A stretch of DNA of 14,153 nucleotides from DATEAV01 sp964513155 (GTDB lineage Bacteria > Chloroflexota > Anaerolineae > Anaerolineales > E44-bin32), in contig CAZEMA010000063.1 in NCBI GenBank assembly GCA_964513155.1, forward strand, positions 1 through 14,153. Direction: 5' to 3'. Below, one piece after another: positions 8,265 through 14,153 of the stretch (its first letter is position 1; every line of letters begins with the position of its first letter). A model generated the notes under the pieces. That model was not told the DNA's origin and did not search any database. It worked only from the letters and a program-made list of their open reading frames with translations. A program made the translations under genes and the position numbers.

Positions 8265-9314
8265 CTAAGCGAAGCCGATCTCGGACGAATCCCCGACATT
8301 CAACGCTCGATCGCGCCCGACGACACGGGCATCCCGGCCGATCAGGGAGGCCGAAAGCGACGTGTCGACGATCACCGAGCCCGCATCGACGATCGAGTTC
8401 TGGATCAATGACCGGCGGATGACGCACCCCGGGCCGATGCTGACGTGGGGGCCAATCACAGAGGACTGCACTTCCGCGGTGGGGTCGATGAAGACCGGCG
8501 GAACGACGACGATGCCCTGCCTCTGGGCGGCGTGGGCGGAGTTGTCCCGGCTGTGCTCGAGTAGGTAGCGGTTCGTCTCCAGGAGTGACTCCGGTTTGCC
8601 GCAGTCCTGCCAGACCTCGACTGGCTGGATCCGCATCCGCAAGCCTTGTTCCAGCAGGATGTTCACCGCGTCGGCAAGGAAGTACTCGCCCTTGAGGTGG
8701 ATCTTCCGGTTCATCTGGGCATCGATGGCTGCAACCAAGCGCTCGGCCTGCTGGAAGTAGTACACCCCGACGAGCGCCAGGTTGTTGCTCATGTCCTGGG
8801 GCTTCTCCACCAGGCGGTGCACCATCTTCTCGGCGTTGACCTCGGCCACCCCGAACCGGCGCGGATCGGGCACAGCCTTCACCCAGGTTACCGCCTCGGC
8901 TGTTTCGGTTGGCAGGGTGGCCAGGTCGGTCTCGATGAGTGTGTCGACAAAGGCGATGAGGACGGGGCCATGGAGGTGTTCGCGGGCGAGCCAGACGGCA
9001 TGCGACTGGCCCAGCAGTTCCCGCTGCTCGATGTAGCAGGCGTTAAGGTGCGGGTAGGTACGGGAAACATAGGCTTCCACCTGGTCGCCCAGGTAGCCGA
9101 CGATGAAGACGACCTCGCGGATGGCGGGCAGGCGCTCGAAGGTGTCGAGCACATGGCCCAGCACAGGCTTGCCGGCGACGGTGACCATGGGCTTAGGCTT
9201 GGACCAGGTGTGCGGGCGGAGACGGGTTCCGTAGCCAGCCATGGGGATGACGATCTTCACCCCGACGGCTCCGGAGGATTCCTGCGGTTGGGGAGAGACG
9301 GCATCGGGAATCAT
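8265..9314 (-). CDS. Sugar-1-phosphate nucleotidyltransferase with left-handed beta-helix tail
   Basis: This 349-residue protein is related to long glucose-1-phosphate thymidylyltransferases. It would join a nucleoside triphosphate and a sugar 1-phosphate to give an NDP-sugar for cell-surface glycans. The nucleotide-binding signature AGYGTRLRPHTWSKPKP is at 26-42, the likely metal-binding Asp at D124 (AFVDTLIETD), EKP at 170-172 and WQDCGKPESLLETNRY at 235-250. From about 272 onward, hexapeptide-like repeats (VFIDPTAEVQSSVIGPHVSIGP and on) form a left-handed beta-helix, as in GlmU and long RmlA types. NTP and sugar specificity are not resolved. Its ATG overlaps the gatA stop as ATGA. A GTG at 9260 just before KIVIPMAGYG, preceded by GGAG, is an alternative start that would remove 18 poorly conserved residues. 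Confidence 0.88.
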   Translation of the reverse strand: MIPDAVSPQPQESSGAVGVKIVIPMAGYGTRLRPHTWSKPKPMVTVAGKPVLGHVLDTFERLPAIREVVFIVGYLGDQVEAYVSRTYPHLNACYIEQRELLGQSHAVWLAREHLHGPVLIAFVDTLIETDLATLPTETAEAVTWVKAVPDPRRFGVAEVNAEKMVHRLVEKPQDMSNNLALVGVYYFQQAERLVAAIDAQMNRKIHLKGEYFLADAVNILLEQGLRMRIQPVEVWQDCGKPESLLETNRYLLEHSRDNSAHAAQRQGIVVVPPVFIDPTAEVQSSVIGPHVSIGPGCVIRRSLIQNSIVDAGSVIVDTSLSASLIGRDARVVGRDRALNVGDSSEIGFA

Positions 9315-10783
9315 CGTTGGGGCTGCTCCTTATGCCATTCGGTGACGCCCTGATAGGCGTGGCACGCCTGCAGCAATGCGGCTTCACCGAGGTGGGGAGC
9401 GTTGAGCTGCATGCCGACGGGCAGGCCGGAGGCGTCAAAGCCGACAGGGAAGGCGATGCCCGGAACCCCCGCCAGGTTGGCGGGCAGAGTGAAGACGTCC
9501 TCCAGATACATCGAGAGGGGATCGTCGCCGTGGGCACCGATGGCGAAGGCGGTGGTTGGGGTGACGGGGCATGCGATCAGGTCCACCCGGCCAAAGGCTT
9601 CGTCAAAGTCGCCCTTGATCAGGGTGCGAACCTTCTGGGCCTGGGCGTAGAAGGCGTCGTAGTATCCAGCCGAGAGGGCATAGGTGCCGAGCATGATACG
9701 GCGCTTGACCTCGGGGCCGAAGAGTTCGCCGCGGGTGAGAGCGTATTGCTGCCAGAGGTCTTTGGATTCCGCCCGGGGGCCGTAGCGAATGCCGTCGTAG
9801 CGGGCAAGATTGGCGGAGGCTTCGGCAGGGGCAATCAGGTAGTAGACGGGCAGGGCGAGGTCGGTGTGTGGCAGCTGGATGGGCGTGACCTCGGCGCCCA
9901 GCGAGCGGAAGACATCGATCGCTTGCCGCACCGCGCCCTCGACCTCCGGCTGCATGCCCTGGATGAAATACTCCTCGGGCACGCCGAGGCGTATGCCATC
10001 CAGACCGGCGCCGTCGAGGCTCAGCGCGGGGACCGGCTCGGGCATCGAGGTGGAGTCAAGCGGATCGTGGCCGGCGATGGCCGTGAATACGGGCAGCAGA
10101 TCGGCGGCGGAGCGGGCGAGGCCGCCCACGGTGTCGAGCGACGAACCGTAGGCGATCAGCCCGTAGCGCGAGACGCGGCCGTAGGAGGTCTTGAGGCCTG
10201 TGACGCCGCAGAACCCGGCCGGCTGGCGGATTGACCCGCCGGTGTCGCTGCCGAGGGCGGCAAAGCACATCCGGGCGGCGATGGCCGCCGCCGAGCCGCC
10301 GGAGGAGCCACCAGGGACGCGGCTGCGGTCCCAGGGGTTGTGAGTCGGACCATAGGCAGAGTTCTCGGTCGAGGAACCCATGGCGAACTCGTCGGTGTTG
10401 GTCTTCCCCAGGACAACGGCGCCGGAGTCGATCAAGCGGCGGACACTGGTAGCCGTATAGGGCGGCCGGAAGCCTTCGAGGATCCTGGATCCCGCCGTGG
10501 TCGGGACACCTTCCAGGCAAAGGACGTCCTTGACGGCAACGGGGATGCCGCAGGTCAGGGGTAGGGGCTGCTCGGGAGCGCGGCGCCAACGGGCGAGACG
10601 CTCGTCGGCGGCCTGGGCCTGGCCCAGGGCAAGCTCGGGTGTGAGGGTGAGGAAGGCGTGCAGCTCGGGATCGAGGGCTCCAATGCGGTCGAAACAAGCC
10701 TGAGCCAGGTCGCGAGAGGATACTTTCCCAGAACGCAGGGCAGAGGCGGCTTGGGTCAGGGAGAGGTCGGTCAGGTCGGACAT
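9311..10783 (-). CDS. gatA: Asp-tRNA(Asn)/Glu-tRNA(Gln) amidotransferase subunit A
   Basis: GatA is the glutaminase subunit of GatCAB; it releases ammonia from glutamine and channels it to GatB. The amidase-signature triad is complete: K85 in PVAVKDV, cis-Ser S160 in VPGGSSGGSAAA and nucleophile S184 in GSDTGGSIRQPAG. The 99- and 24-residue spacings agree with those of characterised GatA. GLKTSYGRVSRYGLIAYGSS (196-215) follows as in the family. At 490 residues it has the usual length. The ATG start fits the conserved SDLTDLSLTQAASAL opening, although no Shine-Dalgarno sequence is seen before it. gatC lies 77 bases upstream with a hairpin in the gap. The stop overlaps the nucleotidyltransferase ATG. 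Confidence 0.97.
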   Translation of the reverse strand: MSDLTDLSLTQAASALRSGKVSSRDLAQACFDRIGALDPELHAFLTLTPELALGQAQAADERLARWRRAPEQPLPLTCGIPVAVKDVLCLEGVPTTAGSRILEGFRPPYTATSVRRLIDSGAVVLGKTNTDEFAMGSSTENSAYGPTHNPWDRSRVPGGSSGGSAAAIAARMCFAALGSDTGGSIRQPAGFCGVTGLKTSYGRVSRYGLIAYGSSLDTVGGLARSAADLLPVFTAIAGHDPLDSTSMPEPVPALSLDGAGLDGIRLGVPEEYFIQGMQPEVEGAVRQAIDVFRSLGAEVTPIQLPHTDLALPVYYLIAPAEASANLARYDGIRYGPRAESKDLWQQYALTRGELFGPEVKRRIMLGTYALSAGYYDAFYAQAQKVRTLIKGDFDEAFGRVDLIACPVTPTTAFAIGAHGDDPLSMYLEDVFTLPANLAGVPGIAFPVGFDASGLPVGMQLNAPHLGEAALLQACHAYQGVTEWHKEQPQR

Positions 10784-10810
10784 CTAACCGTCGGTGAGGG
10801 GCCCGGCGAA

Positions 10811-10850
10811 CCTGGTCTCACGCCCGGAAGTGTGTCCCGGGCGGGCCAGG
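10811..10850 (-). repeat. Intergenic hairpin between gatC and gatA
   Basis: CGCCCGG (10821-10827) pairs perfectly with CCGGGCG (10837-10843) around a 9-base loop. An outer CCTGG (10811-10815) pairs with CCAGG (10846-10850). A second small inverted repeat, GGGGC-CGC-GCCCC (10849-10861), abuts the gatC stop. The gap probably forms a structured mRNA segment that could set relative gatC/gatA expression or mRNA stability. Confidence 0.45.
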
Positions 10851-10860
10851 GGCCGCGCCC

Positions 10861-11154
10861 CTACTCGTCGTCGAAAACGGGTGGGATGCGAAACATGCCC
10901 CCGTCGATGGCGGGGGCGTTGGCCAAAGCGCGCTCCAGAGGCAGCCCAGCGCGAGCCAAGTCGGGGCGCAGCGGTGCCCGAAGCGGCAACACGGTGGCCG
11001 TAGGTGGAATGGAGGAGGTGTCCACCTCGGACAGGCGAGCAGCGTAATCCAGGATGGCGGAGAGTTGCTCGCGGTAGCGGCTCTCCTCTTCGGGCGTCAG
11101 CCGCAAGCGGGCAAGGTGTGCGATGTGGCGAACTTGTTCCAGGCTGAGAGGCAT
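10861..11154 (-). CDS. gatC: Asp-tRNA(Asn)/Glu-tRNA(Gln) amidotransferase subunit C
   Basis: GatC is the small subunit that holds GatA and GatB together. From the ATG at 11154 it is 97 residues, the usual size, starting MPLSLEQVRHIAHLARLRLT. The family pattern continues with EQLSAILDYAARLSEVDTSSI and the late conserved region around RPDLA...LANAPA...MFRIPPV. An upstream in-frame ATG at 11181 would add nine residues, but those codons coincide with a consensus extended -10 promoter (11164-11172). The inner ATG is therefore chosen. It has no Shine-Dalgarno sequence and is probably translated from a leaderless transcript. gatA follows 77 bases downstream. Confidence 0.95.
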   Translation of the reverse strand: MPLSLEQVRHIAHLARLRLTPEEESRYREQLSAILDYAARLSEVDTSSIPPTATVLPLRAPLRPDLARAGLPLERALANAPAIDGGMFRIPPVFDDE

Positions 11155-11163
11155 TTCGAGGAC

Positions 11164-11172
11164 ATTATAGCA
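11164..11172 (-). promoter_or_regulatory. Extended -10 promoter of gatC
   Basis: The minus strand reads TGCTATAAT, a perfect TATAAT with the TGN extension. Nine bases (GTCCTCGAA) separate it from the gatC ATG at 11154, so transcription should start zero to three bases before the ATG. No -35 resembling TTGACA is seen, which extended -10 promoters can do without. Confidence 0.65.
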
Positions 11173-11205
11173 GAGGCGCACTGTGGCCGCGGGCTTGATG
11201 CATGT

Positions 11206-11245
11206 CCTGCCGCAGCCTTGCCGTTGATTCTGCGACTGCGGCAGG
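11206..11245 (-). terminator. Stem-loop after the SDR gene, possible terminator
   Basis: CCTGCCGCAG (11206-11215) and CTGCGGCAGG (11236-11245) form a perfect 10-bp stem around a 20-base loop, starting 7 bases after the SDR stop codon. It separates the SDR gene from the gatC promoter on the same strand, where a terminator is expected. There is no T-run after it, so the type of terminator is uncertain. Confidence 0.45.
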
Positions 11246-11252
11246 GTGGGGA

Positions 11253-11920
11253 CTAGCGATTCCTGTCAGCGGCCCAAGCGTGGGCCAGCTTGTTACGAAG
11301 CAGGAACGGGCCGAACCGATCGATGAGCCAACCGAACGAGAGCTCAATCCATGGGGCCAAGGACAGCAGGCGGGGAACGTAGACGACCCGGCGCGGCCGG
11401 TTGAGGACGGACCAGATGCGGTCGGCAATGGCGGAGACCCCGATGGCGAAGGCCTCGGCCGGCACGGGGTAGCCGGCGGGCTTGGAGGCGGCAGCGGCGA
11501 AGAACTCGGTTGTCACCGGCCCAGGCCTGACAACGCTGACGTGCACATTGCTGCCTCGTAGCTCCCGGTAGAGGGCCGTGGTGAAAGTGTCTAGGAACGA
11601 CTTTGTGGCGCAGTAGAGTGCCACGCCCTGGCTCGGCAAGCTGCCAGCGACCGAGCTGACGTTGATGATGTGGCCGCTGTTGCGGGCGCGCATCTCGCNN
11701 NNNNNNNNNNNNNNNNNNNNNNNNNNNNNNNNNNNNNNNNNNNNNNNNNNNNNNNNNNNNNNNNNNNNNNNNNNNNNNNNNNNNNNNNNNNNNNNNNNGC
11801 GACAAGGGCCACTTTGAGCCCTTTGCCGGCCAACTTGCGCGCGGTGGCTTCCCCGATACCGCTCGAAGCTCCGGTGATCACGGCAACCTTACCTTTCCAG
11901 TCTCGAATCAGACGCTTCAT
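11253..11920 (-). CDS. Classical short-chain dehydrogenase/reductase, interrupted by assembly gap
   Basis: Both ends of one SDR gene are visible. The N-terminal part (11920 down to 11799) has the nucleotide-binding motif VAVITGASSGIGEA. The C-terminal part (11698 down to 11253) has IINVSSVAG with the catalytic Ser, YCATK with the Tyr/Lys pair, and PGPVTTEF. It would catalyse NAD(P)-dependent oxidation or reduction of a small alcohol/ketone; the substrate is unknown. The tail, RLLSLAPWIELSFGWLIDRFGPFLL, is amphipathic to hydrophobic and may contact membrane, as in DltE-like SDRs. The two parts are in different frames across the 100 N, so the real gap must be a different size and the gene need not be broken. 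By comparison with FabG-type SDRs, about 88 residues (~265 bases) are missing. The ATG follows GAGGA. It is the last gene of the tetR cluster. Confidence 0.85.
11699..11798. other. Assembly gap (100 N)
   Basis: Exactly 100 undetermined bases, a conventional placeholder for a scaffold join of unknown length. It falls inside the SDR gene. Confidence 0.99.
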
Positions 11921-12014
11921 GTTTCCTCATGTCGACAGGCCCGGCGGGCAGGTCTCACGAAGACCGCAACCGCACTGCCCTTCGGGGGTGTCCATACGAT
12001 GTTTGCAGGAGGGC

Positions 12015-13022
12015 TCAGTCCTCGATCCGGGCATACGCTGGAGCTGGGGTGGCATGCTCGCCGAACCAGCGTAGGGTATCCGCGATGGAATCCCTCAGCG
12101 GGCGCGAGGTGTAACCCAACTCGCGACGGGCTTTCGCATTGCTGATCGTGGAGTTGCTCGTCACCGTGTGAATCGAGTAGGGGGTGAAACGCGGTTTGGC
12201 CTTCGCCAACCGGTAGTAGAACGGGGCAACGGCGCCGGCGAGGCGGGCCAGCCAGATCGGGACTCGTAGGTGAGGCCCGACCCTGCCGGTGATCTCCTCG
12301 ACCGTGGCGATGATCTGCTTGACCCCGATCCGTGCCCCACCCAAGATGTAGCTCTCTCCCGTCTTGCCTCGCTCGCAGGCGAGGATGTGCCCCCTGGCCA
12401 CATCTCGCACATCGACGAAATCGTAAGCGCCGTCGATGTAGAGCTTGGGCTTCGGCTGAGCGCAGCTGAGGAGGAATGTGCCCATCTCGGAGCCGCGATA
12501 GTCGTAGGGACCGATGACGCCCGTCGGGCAGACAATGACCGCATCCAGCCCATCGGCGATTGCCTTGCGCACCTCGAGGGAGGCCATTGCCTTGGTCTTG
12601 TCGTAGTCGCCCCAGGTCTGCTCCGGATCGAAGGGGAGCGACTCGTCGATGGTGGTCCCCTCGGGGGGCAGGGCGATAGCGTGGATGGAGCTGGTGTACA
12701 CCAGACGCCGGACTCCGGCCTGCAGGCAGGCCCGGGCGACGTTCTGGGTGCCGACTACGTTGACCCGGTACAGGCTGTCAGCCATGCCAGGCATGATCGA
12801 AACCAACCCGGCGAGGTGGAAAACCGTGGTGACGTCGCGGATGGCGGAGGCCAGCGAGTCGGGGTCGAGGATGTCGCCCTCGAAGCGCTCGACGTCGATA
12901 CCCTCCAATGGCGCGGGATCTTCCCCGGGGAGGAAAAGCGCCCGGACCTTCTGGCCCCGGGAGACCAACTCCCGGGTGAGGACGTTCCCAATGTGGCCAG
13001 TGGCGCCGGTGACGAGGATCAT
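12015..13022 (-). CDS. NAD-dependent epimerase/dehydratase (extended SDR, DFR/HpnA-like)
   Basis: This 335-residue extended SDR starts with the dinucleotide-binding loop GATGHIG (6-12). It continues with GDILD (49-53), FHLAG (68-72), NVVGTQNV (88-95), VYTSSIHA (108-115) with the catalytic Ser, and the Tyr/Lys pair YDKTK (Y140, K144). CPTGVIGPYDYRG and YDFVDVRDVARGHILA follow. The pattern is closest to dihydroflavonol-4-reductase-like proteins, including the hopanoid-associated HpnA type. These reduce or epimerise diverse carbonyl or sugar-nucleotide substrates, and the exact substrate is not readable. The ATG follows AAGGAG and GGAAG. It begins 42 bases after the TetR stop, so it is probably co-transcribed with, and controlled by, that regulator. 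The 94-base gap to the next SDR shows no clear element. Confidence 0.88.
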   Translation of the reverse strand: MILVTGATGHIGNVLTRELVSRGQKVRALFLPGEDPAPLEGIDVERFEGDILDPDSLASAIRDVTTVFHLAGLVSIMPGMADSLYRVNVVGTQNVARACLQAGVRRLVYTSSIHAIALPPEGTTIDESLPFDPEQTWGDYDKTKAMASLEVRKAIADGLDAVIVCPTGVIGPYDYRGSEMGTFLLSCAQPKPKLYIDGAYDFVDVRDVARGHILACERGKTGESYILGGARIGVKQIIATVEEITGRVGPHLRVPIWLARLAGAVAPFYYRLAKAKPRFTPYSIHTVTSNSTISNAKARRELGYTSRPLRDSIADTLRWFGEHATPAPAYARIED

Positions 13023-13064
13023 TCTTCCTGTTTCTCCTTGCGGGCGGATGAGCCAGTGCCCGTC

Positions 13065-13664
13065 CTAGGCCCGCTTGATTCGTAGGATGTCCAGCAGAGA
13101 CCGCATCCCGTCTTGGGCCACGAGACCCCAATCCGCCCCTTCGGGGTCGAGCAGGCCTTGCAGCAAGAGTCCCACCGCCAGCGAAACGATCCAGCCGGCG
13201 GAGGCATCCGGGTCGACCTGGCGCAGCGTCCCCTCATCGATGCCGGCCTGGATGAGCGAGGCGAAGTAGCCCCGATAGCGGCGGTAGGGGGCGACCGTGG
13301 CCTTCCAGACCTCGGGGTCGCGGCTGGCCTGTGTCCAGAACTCCAGGAACAGAGGGACACGGCCGCTGGCGACCTCGAAGACGGAGGGCGCCATGGAGGC
13401 CATCCTCTCCAGGGCCTGGGGCACGTCGGACGAACCCGCCCGAATAGAGGAGAGCTGGACGTCCAACCCCGAGAGCCACTGGTCGAGCAATTGCAGGAAG
13501 ACCGCGTGTTTGCTGGGGAAGTGATGGTAGAAGGCGCCCTTGGTCACGCCGGCACCGGCGCAGATCTCCGCCACGCCGGTGGCTTCATACCCGTTACGGG
13601 AGAAGCAGTCGACCGCAGCTTCGAGGATCTTGGACCGCGTTTTTTGACCTCTCGCTTGTGCCAT
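13065..13664 (-). CDS. TetR/AcrR-family transcriptional regulator
   Basis: From ATG 13664 the protein is 199 residues, typical for TetR. The N-terminal helix-turn-helix is clear: KTRSKILEAAVDCFSRNGYE, then TGVAEICAGAGVTKGAFYHHFPSK (about 29-52) with the family's FYHHFPSK recognition-helix end. The C-terminal ligand-binding domain (from ~60) is all-helical and not informative about the inducer. This ATG is chosen because GGGAGGT (13674-13680) lies nine bases before it. The longer frame from 13709 would simply translate the operator palindrome and start inside the promoter. The protein likely represses its own gene and the two downstream SDR genes, and perhaps affects the divergent lipoprotein gene. 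The ligand may be a fatty, aromatic or other hydrophobic compound (inference). Confidence 0.92.
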   Translation of the reverse strand: MAQARGQKTRSKILEAAVDCFSRNGYEATGVAEICAGAGVTKGAFYHHFPSKHAVFLQLLDQWLSGLDVQLSSIRAGSSDVPQALERMASMAPSVFEVASGRVPLFLEFWTQASRDPEVWKATVAPYRRYRGYFASLIQAGIDEGTLRQVDPDASAGWIVSLAVGLLLQGLLDPEGADWGLVAQDGMRSLLDILRIKRA

Positions 13665-13684
13665 CCGGATCTGACCTCCCAGCG

Positions 13685-13710
13685 AATCATACCGACCGGT
13701 CGGTATCATT
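13685..13710. promoter_or_regulatory. TetR-type operator palindrome
   Basis: ATACCGACCGGTCGGTAT (13689-13706) is a perfect 18-bp palindrome. It extends to 26 bp (AAT...ATT) with one mismatched pair (C at 13688 and C at 13707). ACCGAC/GTCGGT half-sites of this kind are typical of TetR-family operators. It overlaps the -10 box and the predicted start site of the tetR promoter and lies just upstream of the tetR Shine-Dalgarno sequence, as expected for autorepression. Confidence 0.85.
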
Positions 13711-13736
13711 CTACCCAGCCGTCACCATTTGGTCAA
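13708..13736 (-). promoter_or_regulatory. Sigma-70-type promoter of the tetR cluster
   Basis: On the minus strand, TTGACC (13731-13736, 5 of 6 to consensus) and TAGAAT (13708-13713, 5 of 6) are separated by exactly 17 bp. Transcription should start near 13701, inside the operator palindrome, giving a leader of about 35-40 bases that contains GGGAGGT before the ATG at 13664. Confidence 0.8.
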
Positions 13737-13769
13737 TGGGAGAAGCGGGGGAGGAAGAACTGCTTGCCG

Positions 13770-13798
13770 TTGCGGCACCGGTATCCGGGGTGTAGACT
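13770..13798 (+). promoter_or_regulatory. Possible weak promoter of the lipoprotein gene
   Basis: TTGCGG (13770-13775) and TAGACT (13793-13798) are 17 bp apart on the plus strand, 41 bases before the lipoprotein ATG. Both hexamers are only partial matches to consensus, so this is a suggestion. Confidence 0.3.
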
Positions 13799-13839
13799 TT
13801 CAACGCGCCATCCATCTCTTCCGGAGAGGCAAGGCCCCG

Positions 13840-14153
13840 ATGAAACGAGCGCTCCCACTCTTGCTGGCTATCGTCCTTCCGCTGAGCGCTGCCCTGGCCT
13901 GTAGTGGCCTTGGGCAGGGGACGTCTCCCACTGAGGCGCCGCCGACCAGCCAGACGGTCCCCACGACCGTGGTCCCGAGTGAGACCATGGTGCCGCCCTC
14001 CGAGACCGTGGCGCCTCCGTCCGAGACGGCCGTCCCGACGCCAGAGCCGCTCGTCGTGACTCGCATCGAGGGGTTCTTCAATCTCTACGGCCTTGACGGC
14101 AGGCTGCGGGCCCAATGGGCAGCGTCCGGTCTGTCCTGGGCTCGACCGGGTGT
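13840..14153 (+). CDS. Secreted lipoprotein with PSET-repeat stalk, N-terminal fragment
   Basis: The gene runs off the right edge without a stop; about 104 codons are visible. ATG 13840 follows GGAGAGG (13823-13829) by ten bases. The protein opens with a lipoprotein signal peptide: basic MKRA, a hydrophobic core LPLLLAIVLPLSAALA, and Cys21, where signal peptidase II would cut and a lipid would be attached. Residue -3 is Ala rather than the preferred Leu, so the lipobox is slightly off consensus. Residues 22-72 are a Pro/Thr/Ser/Val-rich linker with three PSET units. From about residue 72 (VVTRIEGFFNLYGLDGRLRAQW) a folded domain seems to begin, which I do not recognise. It is divergent from the tetR cluster, with the operator about 130 bases away. 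Confidence 0.8.
   Translation, partial: MKRALPLLLAIVLPLSAALACSGLGQGTSPTEAPPTSQTVPTTVVPSETMVPPSETVAPPSETAVPTPEPLVVTRIEGFFNLYGLDGRLRAQWAASGLSWARPG
13972..14055 (+). repeat. 21-bp tandem repeat coding for a PPSETxx stalk
   Basis: Three consecutive 21-base units (13972-13992, 13993-14013, 14014-14034) encode VPSETMV, PPSETVA and PPSETAV. A fourth, degenerate unit (14035-14055) encodes PTPEPLV. Codons differ between copies (AGT/TCC for Ser, ACC/ACG for Thr), so the repeat is not a very recent duplication. It probably forms an extended spacer holding the downstream domain away from the membrane. Confidence 0.7.

Noticed and set aside
9317..10234. 305-codon antisense frame over gatA
   Set aside because: Shadow of gatA, whose catalytic triad is intact on the other strand.
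12270..13085. 271-codon antisense frame over the extended SDR gene
   Set aside because: Compositional shadow; the SDR motifs are on the minus strand.
13664..13709. Longer TetR start at 13709
   Set aside because: The extra 15 residues translate the operator palindrome and overlap the -10 box; the ATG at 13664 has a GGGAGGT ribosome site.
13113..13904. 263-codon plus-strand frame spanning tetR, its promoter and the lipoprotein start
   Set aside because: It crosses a clear promoter/operator and two well-supported genes in other frames, and its product has no recognisable domain.

Overview
The window is a compact, high-G+C bacterial stretch with almost every gene on the minus strand; only a truncated gene at each end is on the plus strand. 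Glutamyl-tRNA(Gln)/aspartyl-tRNA(Asn) amidotransferase genes (gatC, gatA, gatB), a hexameric-type glutamate dehydrogenase, an Era-like GTPase with a DUF697-like tail and a GT-C style membrane protein suggest an uncultured Chloroflexota-like bacterium. That assignment is inference from gene style, not from a marker gene. A run of exactly 100 N (11699-11798) marks a scaffold join, so this is probably a metagenome or draft assembly.

Layout from left to right. (1) 1-212 (+) is the 3' end of a HAD-family phosphatase gene. It converges on a membrane glycosyltransferase-like gene (325-1920, -). (2) A GTPase gene (2012-3247, -) has a -10-like hexamer directly before its ATG. (3) 3248-3757 is the only long gene-free stretch. 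It holds two DnaA-box-like nonamers 21 bp apart, nested inverted repeats, a dense G-quadruplex-capable tract and, at the far end, the strong terminator of gdhA. (4) 3758-11154 is a metabolic and translation block read right to left: gatC, gatA, a sugar-1-phosphate nucleotidyltransferase, a small unknown protein, a class I/II aminotransferase, gatB and gdhA. Two junctions (gatA/nucleotidyltransferase and aminotransferase/gatB) are 4-base ATGA overlaps, so several genes are probably translationally coupled. gatC appears to start the block from an extended -10 promoter giving a leaderless transcript. (5) 11253-13664 is a TetR regulator followed by an extended SDR (epimerase/DFR-like) and a classical SDR, the last interrupted by the assembly gap. 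The TetR gene has a clear sigma-70 promoter whose start point lies in a near-perfect 26-bp palindrome, the expected layout for autorepression. (6) 13840-14153 (+) is the start of a lipoprotein gene with a short Pro/Ser/Glu/Thr repeat stalk.

How the genes may work together: GatCAB makes Gln-tRNA and/or Asn-tRNA using glutamine and releases glutamate. Glutamate dehydrogenase and the aminotransferase handle the same glutamate/2-oxoglutarate pool, so the block has a nitrogen theme. The nucleotidyltransferase sits inside it without an obvious metabolic link. I found no CRISPR array, transposon, tRNA or rRNA, and no clear novel defence or biosynthetic system. The most interesting parts are the structured 3260-3694 spacer and the promoter architectures.
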